In this document: positions 24,625 through 34,090 of the stretch, in pieces
How the letters are laid out: every line of letters begins with the position of its first letter
How positions within the stretch are numbered: position 1 is the first letter of the stretch
Origin: AC-56 sp963702195
Lineage (GTDB): Bacteria; Actinomycetota; Thermoleophilia; Solirubrobacterales; 70-9
Assembly: GCA_963702195.1 (NCBI GenBank)
Contig: OY969725.1
Location: 2,790,001 to 2,854,000, forward strand
DNA length: 64,000 nucleotides
Direction of reading: 5' to 3'
Made by a program: the position numbers and the translations under genes
Notes under the pieces: generated by a model
The model's input: only the letters and a program-made list of their open reading frames with translations
What the model was told of the DNA's origin: nothing
Databases searched by the model: none

Positions 24625-25218
24625 GTGAGCGTCGAACCCCGACCCGCTGCCTCCCTGATCCTGCTGCGGCGTGGCGGCAGGCACCGCGATCGGGGTGTCG
24701 AGATCCTGCTGGTTCGCCGCAGCCCCGAGGCGAACTTCATGCCGGGGGTCTGGGTCTTCCCGGGCGGCGGGGTGGATGCCGAGGACGGCGGCAGCGGCGA
24801 GGCGGCCCACAGGTCGGCCGCCGTCCGGGAGCTTCACGAGGAGGCGGGGATCGAGCTGCCGGACGACGTCGAGCTCCTCGCCTGGTCGCGCTGGATCACG
24901 CCGGAGCCCGTGCCGGTGCGCTTCGACACCCGCTTCTACGTGGCCCTGGCCCCAGCGCACGCACCTCCCCGCCCCGACGGCGAGGAGACGACGGAGGCGG
25001 CGTGGGTCGCGCCCGGTCAGGCACTCCAGCGGCACCGCGCCGGTGAGCTCGACCTCGTCTTTCCCACCATCAAGCACCTCGAGGCGCTGCTTCCGTTCTC
25101 GAGCTCAGACGAGGTGCTGGCGGCCGCTCGCGATCGCGTCGTCGAACCAGTGCTCCCGCGCGTCGTGGGCACGGGGAGCGAGCGCCGCGTGGTCCTCCCC
25201 GGCGAGCCGGGGTACTGA
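24625..25218 (+). CDS. NUDIX hydrolase
   Basis: A 197-residue protein from a GTG. The Nudix box is present across GSGEAAHRSAAVRELHEEAGIEL, including the REL-x-EE core that binds the metal. The preceding VWVFPGGGVDAEDG and following WITPEPVPVRFDTRFYVAL resemble the NUDT19/CoA-type branch, but substrate assignment is uncertain. The ABC exporter genes follow 7 bases after its stop, so it may be in their transcript. Confidence 0.87.
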   Translation: MSVEPRPAASLILLRRGGRHRDRGVEILLVRRSPEANFMPGVWVFPGGGVDAEDGGSGEAAHRSAAVRELHEEAGIELPDDVELLAWSRWITPEPVPVRFDTRFYVALAPAHAPPRPDGEETTEAAWVAPGQALQRHRAGELDLVFPTIKHLEALLPFSSSDEVLAAARDRVVEPVLPRVVGTGSERRVVLPGEPGY

Positions 25219-25224
25219 TACGCC

Positions 25225-26124
25225 GTGATCGCGGTCCAATCCCTCACCAAGCGCTACGGGAGGATCGTCGCGGTCGATGGGCTGAGCTTCGAGGTCCGGC
25301 CCGGCTCGATACTGGGCTTCCTCGGGCCGAACGGCGCGGGCAAGACGACCACCCTCAGGATCATTCTCGGCCTTGCCCACCCGACATCCGGCGCTGCCAC
25401 CGTCGCCGGCCGTCCGTATCGATCCCTGAACGATCCCACCCATAGCGTTGGATCGGTCCTCGACACGTCGGGATTCCACCCCGGCCGGCGGGGCCGCGAC
25501 CACCTGCGCATCATCGCCCGAGCGGCCGGGCTGCCCGTAAGCCGCGTCGACGAGGTGTTGCGGCTCGTCGAGCTGGCGCCGGCGGGTCGCACTCGCGCCA
25601 AGGCCTACTCCCTGGGCATGAGGCAACGTCTTAACCTCGCCGCGGCGCTCCTGGGCGACCCGGAGGCATTGGTGCTCGACGAGCCGGCCAACGGCCTCGA
25701 CCCCCAGGGAATTCGGTGGCTCCGCGACTTCCTGCGCTCGCTCGCCGCGCAGGGCCGGACCATCCTGGTGTCCAGCCACGTGCTCGCGGAGGTCTCCCAG
25801 ACCGTGGACGAGGTGGTCGTCATCCATCGCGGCCGGCTGCGCGCGCACTCCACGCTCGCCGAGCTGACGGGCGGCGGCGCGGGACCCGGCACCGTGCGGG
25901 TCCGCAGCCCTGAGGCGGATCGCCTGGCCGAGCTCATCGGCCCGACGGCCGCGGTGGTCGAGCCGGGACTGATCCGGGTTGGCGACTCGAGCCCCGAGCG
26001 GATCGGCGACCTCGCGAGCGCCAACGGAATCACCCTTCACGAGCTCGTCGCCGAGCGGGCCGATCCCTCCCTCGAGGAGGTCTTCCTTGAGCTGACGCGC
26101 GACGAGGAGGCCGAGACGCAATGA
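25225..26124 (+). CDS. ABC transporter ATP-binding protein
   Basis: A 299-residue ATPase starting with GTG. It shows Walker A GPNGAGKTTT, a degenerate signature YSLGMRQRLNLA, Walker B LVLDEPANGLDP and the switch His in SSHVLAEV. The C-terminal third has the domain found in exporters of the DrrA/BcrA type. It pairs with the permease whose ATG overlaps its stop (ATGA). A role in drug, lipid or lantibiotic export is family-level inference. Confidence 0.93.
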   Translation: MIAVQSLTKRYGRIVAVDGLSFEVRPGSILGFLGPNGAGKTTTLRIILGLAHPTSGAATVAGRPYRSLNDPTHSVGSVLDTSGFHPGRRGRDHLRIIARAAGLPVSRVDEVLRLVELAPAGRTRAKAYSLGMRQRLNLAAALLGDPEALVLDEPANGLDPQGIRWLRDFLRSLAAQGRTILVSSHVLAEVSQTVDEVVVIHRGRLRAHSTLAELTGGGAGPGTVRVRSPEADRLAELIGPTAAVVEPGLIRVGDSSPERIGDLASANGITLHELVAERADPSLEEVFLELTRDEEAETQ

Positions 26125-26867
26125 CGCGGTTGATCGCCGCCGAGTTCATCAAGCTGCGCACCACGCGCACCTTCTGGTGGCTGTGCCTCGCGGCTGCCGC
26201 CCTGCCGGTGCTGATCGTGGTGATCACGCTGGCCACCGACAGCGTCAGGACCCACGACGACGCTCGCTCGCTCCTCGGCAACATCGGGATCGCGGGCCTT
26301 TTCATGACCATCCTCGGGGTGGCGGGCGCCGCCGGCGAGTACCGGCACGGCACGGTCACGTCCACGTTCCTCGTCGCGCCCGATCGGCGCCGCGTGATCG
26401 TGGCGAAGGGGATCGCCCACGGGGTCGGCGGCCTCTTCGCCGGCGCGGCGATCACAGCGCTGGTGCTGGCGATCTCCATCCCGTGGCTCTCCGCGCAGGG
26501 TCACTCGGTGGGCGCCCTGGGGGTCGGGGGCGGAGACGTGGTCGCCATCGCCGCAGGGTCGATCGCCTACGTCGCGCTCGCGGCGATTCTGGGGGTTGCG
26601 TTCGGGTCGCTCGTAACCAGCCAGGTCGCGGCAGTGGTCGTCGTGCTGATCGTGATCTTCGTCGTCGATCCGGCCCTCGCCGCCCTCGCCCACGGCTACG
26701 GGAAGTTCAGTCTCCAGGGGCTGGGAATGAGCATGAGCGGAAGCGGCGGCGAGAACGCCGACTACCCTCTGTTTGCGCCGGGTATCGCCGCCCTCGTCTA
26801 CCTCGGGTATGTGGCCGTCCTCATGGTGGCCGCCGCGCTCGTCGTCCCCGAACGCGACGTCGGCTAG
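26121..26867 (+). CDS. ABC-2 type transporter permease
   Basis: A 248-residue protein with six hydrophobic segments, starting with FWWLCLAAAALPVLIVVITL and ending with IAALVYLGYVAVLMVAAALVV. The EYRHGTVTSTFLVAPDRRRVIVAKG stretch after the second helix is characteristic of ABC-2 permeases. It forms the membrane part of the exporter with the upstream ATPase. Confidence 0.88.
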   Translation: MTRLIAAEFIKLRTTRTFWWLCLAAAALPVLIVVITLATDSVRTHDDARSLLGNIGIAGLFMTILGVAGAAGEYRHGTVTSTFLVAPDRRRVIVAKGIAHGVGGLFAGAAITALVLAISIPWLSAQGHSVGALGVGGGDVVAIAAGSIAYVALAAILGVAFGSLVTSQVAAVVVVLIVIFVVDPALAALAHGYGKFSLQGLGMSMSGSGGENADYPLFAPGIAALVYLGYVAVLMVAAALVVPERDVG

Positions 26868-26886
26868 GCCTGGTTATCGTTGGCCC

Positions 26887-27852
26887 GTGACCGCGAGCCT
26901 GCCGCAGGAGGTCCGCGAGGTGTTCGGGGCCTTCATCACGTGCGAGTACACGACGATCGACTCGCGCCAGCAGCCGATCGTCTGGCCGGTGACTCCCTAC
27001 TACGAGAACGGTGGGCCGTGCATCGACGTCACCACCGGTCTCGGCTATCCGAAGAAGGCGCGCGATGCGCGGCGAAACCCGCATGTCGCCCTGCTGTTCT
27101 CCGATCCGACCGGGTCGGGGATCGACAGCGGGATCAGGGTCCTCGTCCAGGGCACCGCCGACGTCGACGACCGTGACCTGGCGGCAAACCGCGAGCGCTA
27201 CTGGCGGGAGTCCGGGGAGAAGCTCCCGGCGACCAAGGAGATGCATCCGCCGAACCTCATCCGGGGCCTCTTCGACTGGTACTACACGCGGATCTACGTC
27301 CACGTCCGCCCGGAGCGCGTCTTCGTCTGGGACGGGGGCGACGTGACGAGCCCTGCCGACGTCCTCGGCGCCCACATGGACGAGGTGCGCTCGGGCCACA
27401 GCGAGGAGCCGCTCGAGCCGCACGCGCCCGAGACCGGCGGCGGCATCGCCTGGGACGAGCGGATCGAGGAGCTCGGGCGCCGGCACGAGACCGCGGTGCT
27501 CGCGTGGGTGGCCCCCGACGGCTTTCCGCTCGCCGTCCGCGTGCCCGTGAGCCTCGACCGCGGCCAGCGCCGAATCGCGATCGGCGCCGTGCCCGCCGAG
27601 CTGCCGCTGATGCCGGGGCCCGCGTGCGTGACGGCCCACGCGCACCGCCCCGACTTCACGTGGCAGGAGAACTTCCAGGTCCGCGGCGACCTAATCCGAG
27701 CCGACGGCGGCTGGGCCGTGGTTCCGCACAAGCTCGTCGGGGGGTTCGAGCTTCCGGACGAGAGCGAGGCCGCCCGCTACCGGCGCAACCTCTCCAAGTC
27801 GATCCGTTTCTTCAAGACCGCCCGGCGCTATCGCAAGAGCCAAGGCGTCTGA
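26887..27852 (+). CDS. two-split-barrel pyridoxamine-phosphate-oxidase-like protein
   Basis: A 321-residue protein from a GTG. The first half has PIVWPVTPYY, DVTTGLGYPKKARDARRNPHVALLFSD and VLVQGTADVDD, a split-barrel flavin/F420-binding pattern. The second half (ETAVLAWVAPDGFPLAVRVP, then TAHAHRPDFTWQENFQVRGDL) repeats a related barrel. Such proteins bind FMN, F420 or haem and act as reductases or oxidases. The double barrel in one chain is uncommon. The function is not assigned. Confidence 0.72.
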   Translation: MTASLPQEVREVFGAFITCEYTTIDSRQQPIVWPVTPYYENGGPCIDVTTGLGYPKKARDARRNPHVALLFSDPTGSGIDSGIRVLVQGTADVDDRDLAANRERYWRESGEKLPATKEMHPPNLIRGLFDWYYTRIYVHVRPERVFVWDGGDVTSPADVLGAHMDEVRSGHSEEPLEPHAPETGGGIAWDERIEELGRRHETAVLAWVAPDGFPLAVRVPVSLDRGQRRIAIGAVPAELPLMPGPACVTAHAHRPDFTWQENFQVRGDLIRADGGWAVVPHKLVGGFELPDESEAARYRRNLSKSIRFFKTARRYRKSQGV

Positions 27853-27861
27853 GCGACCGCC

Positions 27862-28542
27862 TCAGGTCTGCGGGAACGGCTCGAGCCCGGCATGCCACGG
27901 CCCCGCCGGGTAGGTGTGGATGTTGGACTCCTCGACCTCCTTGCGGATCCGCTGAAACAGGCGACCGCCGTTGTCCAGGGCCGCCTCGAGCTCGTCGCGG
28001 GTGCGCTCGCGGAGCGTCCACAGGAACCACAGCTGCTGCTCCGAGACGCCGAAGTCGATCTCGTTGTCCATCGTCGTCACCCACTCGAGGAACCCCGGGC
28101 TGAACGTCTCGCGCAGCGCGACCGGATCGTAGGAGCTCGGGACGGTGGCGAGAAAGCGCTTGTTGAAGTCGATGCTCTCGAACTCGACCTTGCGCCGAGA
28201 GGCGCGCTGCATGATGAGCTCCTCGGGAGTCTTCTCGATCGACTCCACGTTGAAGGGCGGCATCACCTTGGCCAGGTCCGGGACATGCGACTTCGCCAGC
28301 ACCGCGCCGGGAAGCACGGCCTTGCCGAAGAGCCCTCCCCCCTCGCGCTCGTCGGCGTCGCACGACGCGCCCCAGAAGCCGTCGCTGAGCTGGCCGGTGA
28401 TTCGATTGGTGCCGCCCGGGCAAAGCGCCGCCGGCTGACCGACTGGATTGAGGCGGCCCACCGGCTCGTAGGTGAGTCCGCGCTCGGCGGCGAGCGCCTT
28501 CACGGTCTCCGCCCAGGCCTGCTGATCGTCCTTGGCGCTCAT
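27862..28542 (-). CDS. conserved hypothetical protein
   Basis: A 226-residue soluble protein that I do not recognise by name. Features are an N-terminal helix, the GRLNPVGQPAALCPGGTNRITGQL segment, an LPGAVLAKSHVPDLAKVMPPFNVESI stretch and an aromatic C-terminal half (QLWFLWTLRERTRDELEAAL). It looks like a cytosolic alpha/beta protein without signal or membrane helix. It is 18 bases downstream of an SCP2-type gene on the same strand, so both are probably one transcript. Confidence 0.65.
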   Translation of the reverse strand: MSAKDDQQAWAETVKALAAERGLTYEPVGRLNPVGQPAALCPGGTNRITGQLSDGFWGASCDADEREGGGLFGKAVLPGAVLAKSHVPDLAKVMPPFNVESIEKTPEELIMQRASRRKVEFESIDFNKRFLATVPSSYDPVALRETFSPGFLEWVTTMDNEIDFGVSEQQLWFLWTLRERTRDELEAALDNGGRLFQRIRKEVEESNIHTYPAGPWHAGLEPFPQT

Positions 28543-28560
28543 GGTGCTGTCGGTCCCCGG

Positions 28561-28980
28561 CTAGGAGACGTCAACGAGGTCGTCCCGGCCCTGCGCCTCC
28601 AGCTGCGCCTTGTAGCGAGGGAACACCGGCTTCGTGAGCGGAACGAGCTTCAGGATCTTCGCCACCGGCCCCTTCGCCTTGATCTGGCCCCGGGCGAGGG
28701 CCACCGTGATGTTGACCTGTCCCAGCCAGAACTCGTGCGCGGTGTCCGCCGCCATCGACATCGTCACCTCGGGCTCCATCTCCGACTCTCCGAGGTCCAC
28801 GTCGCCGGACTGGCCCTCCTGAAGGCGAACTGTGATCGCCGAGTCCGGGTCGGTGAACTCGTAGCGGACGATCGTGTTGGCGCGACGGAACTTCGGCGCC
28901 AGCTCCTCGTCGACGGCGAGGTCCTGGAACAGCTTGCCGAGCGTGGCATAGACCTCGTCGGCGTCCTTGAAGTACGGCAC
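28561..28980 (-). CDS. SCP2 sterol-carrier-domain protein
   Basis: A 139-residue protein: a short helical start (ADEVYATLGKLFQDLAVDEEL) followed by the SCP2 fold. That fold shows IVRYEFTDPDSAITVRL, VTMSMAADTAHEFWLGQVN and TVALARGQIKAKGPVAKILKLVPL. SCP2 domains bind sterols, acyl-CoAs or other lipids in a hydrophobic tunnel. It lies directly downstream of the mce cluster on the same strand, separated by about 380 bp, which is suggestive of a lipid-handling link but not proof. Confidence 0.85.
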   Translation of the reverse strand: MPYFKDADEVYATLGKLFQDLAVDEELAPKFRRANTIVRYEFTDPDSAITVRLQEGQSGDVDLGESEMEPEVTMSMAADTAHEFWLGQVNITVALARGQIKAKGPVAKILKLVPLTKPVFPRYKAQLEAQGRDDLVDVS

Positions 28981-29358
28981 TTACTCTCCTCTCGATCCCG
29001 GCTTGCTACCGAATCCTATGAGCCCTAGGAGTCCGGGCCAAGGAGCGTCGGCAATGACGGCGGCCTCCACGCGGCGATGACGGGGACCGGCCACTCGCTA
29101 CGCGGGCGGCGTGGTTCGCTCCGCGGGTGGCAGCAAATCCACCTATACGGTTGATTATCTGCCACTCGTCGCCGGAAGCGAGGCCCGCGGTGCGACTTGG
29201 AGATCGGGGCACGCGTGCGAGCCGTCGGAGCGATCGCATCACGGTCAGGATGGTGGTTGGTGCCGACCGAGTCAGCCTCAGAGCCGCCCGGTACGCACTG
29301 ACCGGTCAAGAGCGCGTGGAGGCGGCGCGGGCGCCCCTCGGTGCTGCCGTTTTCGCCC
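28981..29358. other. 378-bp gap between mce cluster and SCP2 gene
   Basis: Several short open frames cross this stretch on both strands, but none has a recognisable protein pattern or a good ribosome site. I find no tRNA, clear terminator or long inverted repeat. It must hold the end of the mce transcript and the promoter of the SCP2 gene. Confidence 0.5.
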
Positions 29359-30906
29359 CTACGGGTCGGCGTAGATGTTGGGCGCCTGGCCACCGCCGAA
29401 CTCGTCCGGGAACTTGGGTGCCACGAAGCAGTTGGCGTTGGTGGGGTCAGGCGGCTTGTTGTTGAGCTCGCCGCCGCTCGGCTTGCAGTCGAAGTTCGGG
29501 AAGATCCCGTGCTTCGTCGCCTGGTAACCGGCCAGGGCGTTGGGCTGCGGGTAGCCGTTGCCGCGGTTCGTCGACAGGCGCTGCGGCCAGATCGAGAGGC
29601 TCTCCTGGCTCGTGTAGCCGAGCTGTCGCAGGGCGTGCATCGGCGCCGCCAGGCAGCTCGGCGGGGTGCCGCCCGTCTTCGCGCACATCGGCTTGTTGGT
29701 GCTGAGCGCGAGGGTGTCGCCCAGCGCCGCCGGCGGACCCGTGAGGAAGCCGGTGATCTCGGAGCGGTAGAAGCCGAGGTACTTGATCACCGGGTTCAGG
29801 CTGGCGAGGAACGGGTCCAGCGCGCTCAGCACCGGTCGCACCCCGCTCAGGAAGGACTTGGTCGCGGGGAGCCCCTTCTGCGATGCCCTGATGAGCGGCT
29901 TCAGGTTGACGAACAGCGACTCCAGGTGCGGGGAGAGCTGGCGGACGGACCTCAGGGTCGGCGAGATGTCGTTCGCAACGGGCAGCAGCTTCTGGATCAG
30001 CGGCCGGGTGTTCGCCTGGAAGCTGTCGAGCCGCTGGAGGGTGAGGTGGGACTCGTGCTCGAAGACGGGCAGGATCCGGAACGTCTCGGCTAGCGCCTTG
30101 TTCTGGTTGGCGAGCGCCGCGAACGTCTGGTTCGAGTTCGTGATCGCGCCCGAGAGCTCCTGGTTTCGCTCGCTCAGAGCGTTGAACACCGTGCCCGTGT
30201 CGCGAACGAGGCCCTGGAGCGCCGTCTTCTGCGAGCGCAGGACGTGCAGCACGTTGGTCGCATCGCCCAGGAAGGGCCCGAGGTTGCCTAGGGAGTCGTT
30301 CAGATCGACGCTGCGGCCGTTGATGGCGACGGCGGCGTTTGCCTGCCAGCGGCGGAACGCGGTGCGGGTCTGCTTGTCGAGCGCATTGAAGATCTCGTCG
30401 ATCTGGGTGGCGTCCTTCGTCTGGCCAACCCCCAGGCTGCCGTCCTCGGGGATCGCCTGGACGTTCTGGGCCTCCTGGGATGAGCCTCCGCCGGAAGAGC
30501 CGAGTGACACAGGCGTGCCGGGATTGTTGCCCGCCGTCAGCTCGACGTACGTCTCCCCGAGCAGCGTCTTCTGCCGCAGGATCGCCCGGGCGTCAGAGTT
30601 GATCGGCGCGAATTGCGGATCGATCTCGATCGTCGCCTGAGTCGTGTCCTGGCCGTTCACGCGCTTGTCCTCCGGCGCGAGCTGGATCGTCTTGACCGTG
30701 CCGACCGACACGCCGCCGATGCGCACGTCGGACTCGTTGGCCAGCTGGGTCGCCTCTGGGAAGTAGGCGGTGATCTCGTAGCTCTTCGGCTTCAGCGGGA
30801 TCGGACCGCCGAACGCGATCCACAGGAAGAGCATCAGCCCGAAGCACGACAGGGCGAAGCCAACCGCCACCAGAATCCGGCCTATCGAAGGAGCCTGCTT
30901 CTGCAT
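29359..30906 (-). CDS. Mce family protein, sixth of cluster (MceF position)
   Basis: A 515-residue protein from an ATG that overlaps the previous stop as TAATG. One N-terminal membrane anchor (LVAVGFALSCFGLMLFLWIAF) precedes the MCE domain (KSYEITAYFPEATQLANESDVRIGGVSVG, then LLGETYVEL). A long helical region follows and a Pro/Asn-rich, Cys-containing tail (NCFVAPKFPDEFGGG). MCE subunits build lipid-conducting tubes on the outer side of the membrane. It is the last gene of the cluster. Confidence 0.92.
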   Translation of the reverse strand: MQKQAPSIGRILVAVGFALSCFGLMLFLWIAFGGPIPLKPKSYEITAYFPEATQLANESDVRIGGVSVGTVKTIQLAPEDKRVNGQDTTQATIEIDPQFAPINSDARAILRQKTLLGETYVELTAGNNPGTPVSLGSSGGGSSQEAQNVQAIPEDGSLGVGQTKDATQIDEIFNALDKQTRTAFRRWQANAAVAINGRSVDLNDSLGNLGPFLGDATNVLHVLRSQKTALQGLVRDTGTVFNALSERNQELSGAITNSNQTFAALANQNKALAETFRILPVFEHESHLTLQRLDSFQANTRPLIQKLLPVANDISPTLRSVRQLSPHLESLFVNLKPLIRASQKGLPATKSFLSGVRPVLSALDPFLASLNPVIKYLGFYRSEITGFLTGPPAALGDTLALSTNKPMCAKTGGTPPSCLAAPMHALRQLGYTSQESLSIWPQRLSTNRGNGYPQPNALAGYQATKHGIFPNFDCKPSGGELNNKPPDPTNANCFVAPKFPDEFGGGQAPNIYADP

Positions 30907-32258
30907 TACTTGCTCGCTCCAATCGGGCACGCGGTCTGGAGCACCGCACCGAACGGCGTGACCAGCGAGGCCAGCGGGGAGGCCTCGATGAGGTTCAGGA
31001 ACTGCTGGCAGCTCGCCGTGAAGTAGATGCGGCGGTAGAGGCCGTTCGCGTCCTGGTTTGCGAACACCGAGTCGCCGTTGTGGCCGAGCCAGGCCGCCCA
31101 GTACAGGTAGCCCTCGTCCCGAGCCGGCTTACCGGCCGGCTGCGGGTCGCACTGACCGCCGGGGCACCCCTGCGCGCCGTGCGGGTTGTAGGCGGCCATG
31201 TTCGCCAGCCGGTTGAACTCCTTGCCCAGCGTCGTGAGCTTGGGCGACGCCTTCGAGTACCGCTGCGCGGCCTTGTCGAGCGGCGGGAGATCGGGCCGTG
31301 CGGCGCGCACGAACGGGCGGATCTGGTTCTTGATGATCGGGGTGTCCGCGACCGCCGTCTGGCGCACGGAGGTGTTCAGCGCGTCGAGATGGCGGGCGAA
31401 CGGCCGCAGCGCGTTGAACGCCGGGCCGAGCTCGTGGGCGAGCCCGTTGACCTTTCCGAACGTGTCGGTGGCCGTCGAGAGCGTCGACGGGAGCAGCGAG
31501 ACGGCGCGCTGCACGTTCGGGTCCTGCGCGCCGATGGCGCTGAGAGCGGCGTTGTTGGCCTTGACGAACGAGGTGACGTCGCCCTTGTGCTGGCCGATCG
31601 TCTTGGTCAGCACGCCCAGGTTGTGCACCAGGTCGGCGAGCTCGTGCCGGCGCTGGGCGACCATCGAGTTCAGGCGGTCGAGGTCCCTGTTCAGCGGCCC
31701 GAGGCTCCCGAGGAGCTGGCCGAGGTTCTGGCCCTGACCCTTCAGGCCCTGGCCGGCGCCGATCAAGAGCAGGCGCAGGTACGCCTGCGTGTCCCCGTCG
31801 AGCGCCGAGAGGATCTCGTCGAGGTTGACGTCGGGGGCGGTGTTCTTGGTCGGGATCGTCCCGCCATCGGGGATCGCGCCGGCGGACCTGGTGCCGGGGT
31901 CGAGCTGGAAGAACATGTCCTGCAGGCCGGTGCGCGGGCGCAGCAGGATCGTGGCGTTCTTGTAGATCGGGAGGAACTGGCGGTCGACTCCGAAGGTGAC
32001 GACCGCGACGCCGTTTTCGAGCTGCACGTTCTCGACCTGACCGACCTCGACGCCGGCGACGTTGATCGTCTGGCCCTGACCCGGGACCACCGCCTGCGCG
32101 GAGGAGAACTCCGCCTTCAGCTCGAACGGCTTCGACTCGAGGATCGGGATCCGGAGCCGCTGCTGCTGGACGATGATGTAGGTCGCGACGAGGCCGACCA
32201 CGATCAGGACCGCGATCGCGATGAAGTCGCGCAGGTGCTTGCGGATCGCGGTCGTCAC
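30906..32258 (-). CDS. Mce family protein, fifth of cluster (MceE position)
   Basis: A 450-residue protein starting with GTG in a GTGA overlap with the upstream stop. The anchor is FIAIAVLIVVGLVATYIIV. The MCE domain has FELKAEFSSAQAVVPGQGQTINVAGVEVG and PRTGLQDMFFQLDPG. The rest is predicted helix, ending in a region with PHGAQGCPGGQCDPQPAG. In mycobacterial clusters the fifth gene is often a lipoprotein; no lipobox is seen here. Confidence 0.92.
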   Translation of the reverse strand: MTTAIRKHLRDFIAIAVLIVVGLVATYIIVQQQRLRIPILESKPFELKAEFSSAQAVVPGQGQTINVAGVEVGQVENVQLENGVAVVTFGVDRQFLPIYKNATILLRPRTGLQDMFFQLDPGTRSAGAIPDGGTIPTKNTAPDVNLDEILSALDGDTQAYLRLLLIGAGQGLKGQGQNLGQLLGSLGPLNRDLDRLNSMVAQRRHELADLVHNLGVLTKTIGQHKGDVTSFVKANNAALSAIGAQDPNVQRAVSLLPSTLSTATDTFGKVNGLAHELGPAFNALRPFARHLDALNTSVRQTAVADTPIIKNQIRPFVRAARPDLPPLDKAAQRYSKASPKLTTLGKEFNRLANMAAYNPHGAQGCPGGQCDPQPAGKPARDEGYLYWAAWLGHNGDSVFANQDANGLYRRIYFTASCQQFLNLIEASPLASLVTPFGAVLQTACPIGASK

Positions 32259-34090
32259 TTCGCGCTCCCCTTGCCACGGGCGTCGAGCTGCTGCTTCAGC
32301 TGCGGATCGGACTTGGCCCTCGCCTGGAGCCATTGCGTCATGGCCTTGCCCATGAGCCTGCTCGCCTTCGTGGCCTTCCCCTCCTTGGTCAGCTGCTGCG
32401 CGGTGCCGTAGGACTTGGCGTAGTCCTCGGACGCCTGGAAGATCGACTGCCCGTTCGAGGACTGCTTGCTGGAGGACTTGCTCGAGAGGGGAAGCGGGAG
32501 CGACTTCGGAGCGACCTGCTTCGGCGCGGGGCCGTTGGACGTCGCCAGGTTCGGCGGCTGCTGCTTCTCACATGCGGCGTCGGGCCGGAACGGCGTCTTC
32601 ACCGAGTCCTCGTGGCCGAGGGCCAGATTCGGCTGCGAGCCGAGGAGCTGGCTTTCGGCGAAGCCGACGAATGGAACCGTCTGGTCCGAGGGCTGGGAGC
32701 CCTCGATCACCTTGCCGGCGGTCCCCTGCAGCGGCCCGGGAACTATGGGCGTGTTCACGCCGCCGCCCGCCTCGACTCGGATGTACTCGCCGTTGGCGTC
32801 GCCGCTGCGGCTCTCGCCGCCGATTCCGGCCAGCCCGTAGCCCGTCTCCTCGGCGACCGTCGCCGGATGCGTCCCGGCGCCGTCGGTGACCTTCGGCGGC
32901 GGGAAGTTGCTGTCGGGGACGCTCGAGTTGGACCACGGGATGATCGTCTGGTTGAAGCAGCTCGCCAGCGACCGCGACTGGTCAAGGAACGGGATCGTCC
33001 GGTGCGACAGCTTGGTGAGGTTCGGAATCGTGTGGCGGAGGTCCTGGCTCAGGCCGCGAAGCTCCGGCTTCGACACGAGCTTGCGGATCTGGTTGAGCAG
33101 CGGGGTCGCCGCGTCGAGCGTCTCAGGCGTAGAGCGCACGCCCGGCAGGACCTCGCGCGCGAACGCGCGGACCGGCGGGAAGGACTGATCGAGCGCCGCC
33201 AGCGCCGGCCTGCCGACCTCGAGCAGTCGCGGCAGCCGAGCGATCGCGGCCGAGAGCGCCTGGTTCTGCGCCGCGAAGGAGCCGGTGACGACGCGGAGGT
33301 TCGTCACCAGGTCCTGTAGCCCTGACTGGTCGGCGTCGAGGGCCTGGACCGCGGAGTCCAGGTTGACCACGAGGTTCGACAGGTCGTGGGGCTGGGTCCC
33401 GAGATAGGCCTCATTGACGAGCGACGTGTACTTGTAGGCGCCCGGCGAGGTCCGATACAGCGTGCGGAAGCCCTGCGCTCCCCCGTACTTGACGAGCGCG
33501 TTGCCGAACTCCTTGAGGAAGATCTGGAGGTTGCGCCGCACGCCCGACTGGAGCGTCGTCAGGACCTGGTCGAGCTGCACCGACGCGGACGTCTGAGTGA
33601 CCGGGAACGTGTGGTCCGAGGACGCCTCGGGCGCCTCCGGGCTCCCCGGGTTCACGTCGACGAAGAGGTTGCCCTCGAGGAAGAGGCGCGGACGCAGCTT
33701 GAAGGTGGCGTCGTCCTTGATCGGCTGGCCCTCGGAGTCGATCTGCATCGTCACGATCGCCGCCTGGACGCCGTTGGCGCCGCCACCCCCGGACGGGTTC
33801 CCGCCGGTGGACGCCGTGACCCCCTCATCGCCGCCGTCGACGCCACCGCAGGCCGGGTTGTCGTTGGTGCATGGCTCGACGCTCGTGACCTCGCCGACGT
33901 TCACGCCCGCGATCCGCACCGGGCTCTTCGGCCGGACGTTCTCCGCGGTGGTGAACACGGCCTTGACCTCGTAACCGTGCGACCAGGGGAGCTTCTTCGT
34001 GTAGGCCAGGTACGAGCCCACGGCGATCAGCGCGACCAGGATCAGGCCGATCACGTGGTTCGGGAGGCGCTTGTGCTGGCCGGGTCTCAT
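32255..34090 (-). CDS. Mce family protein, fourth of cluster (MceD position)
   Basis: A 611-residue protein from an ATG in a four-base overlap. The anchor is VIGLILVALIAVGSYLAY. The MCE domain (YEVKAVFTTAENVRPKSPVRIAGVNVGEV) is interrupted by an insert rich in Gly and Asp (CTNDNPACGGVDGGDEGV) before resuming with VTMQIDSEGQPI. The C-terminus is long and low-complexity, with LPLPLSSKSSSKQSSNGQ and a charged helix (TKEGKATKASRLMGKA). The open frame extends upstream to 34654 but that part is antisense-like and overlaps the upstream mce gene. Confidence 0.92.
   Translation of the reverse strand: MRPGQHKRLPNHVIGLILVALIAVGSYLAYTKKLPWSHGYEVKAVFTTAENVRPKSPVRIAGVNVGEVTSVEPCTNDNPACGGVDGGDEGVTASTGGNPSGGGGANGVQAAIVTMQIDSEGQPIKDDATFKLRPRLFLEGNLFVDVNPGSPEAPEASSDHTFPVTQTSASVQLDQVLTTLQSGVRRNLQIFLKEFGNALVKYGGAQGFRTLYRTSPGAYKYTSLVNEAYLGTQPHDLSNLVVNLDSAVQALDADQSGLQDLVTNLRVVTGSFAAQNQALSAAIARLPRLLEVGRPALAALDQSFPPVRAFAREVLPGVRSTPETLDAATPLLNQIRKLVSKPELRGLSQDLRHTIPNLTKLSHRTIPFLDQSRSLASCFNQTIIPWSNSSVPDSNFPPPKVTDGAGTHPATVAEETGYGLAGIGGESRSGDANGEYIRVEAGGGVNTPIVPGPLQGTAGKVIEGSQPSDQTVPFVGFAESQLLGSQPNLALGHEDSVKTPFRPDAACEKQQPPNLATSNGPAPKQVAPKSLPLPLSSKSSSKQSSNGQSIFQASEDYAKSYGTAQQLTKEGKATKASRLMGKAMTQWLQARAKSDPQLKQQLDARGKGSAK

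Noticed and set aside
29006..29465. Short open frames between the SCP2 and mce genes
   Set aside because: No recognisable protein pattern, poor ribosome sites, and overlap between strands.
31080..32411. 440-codon open frame opposite the mce genes
   Set aside because: Composition is Arg/Val/Leu-biased with no domain pattern; the mce frame on the other strand is well supported.
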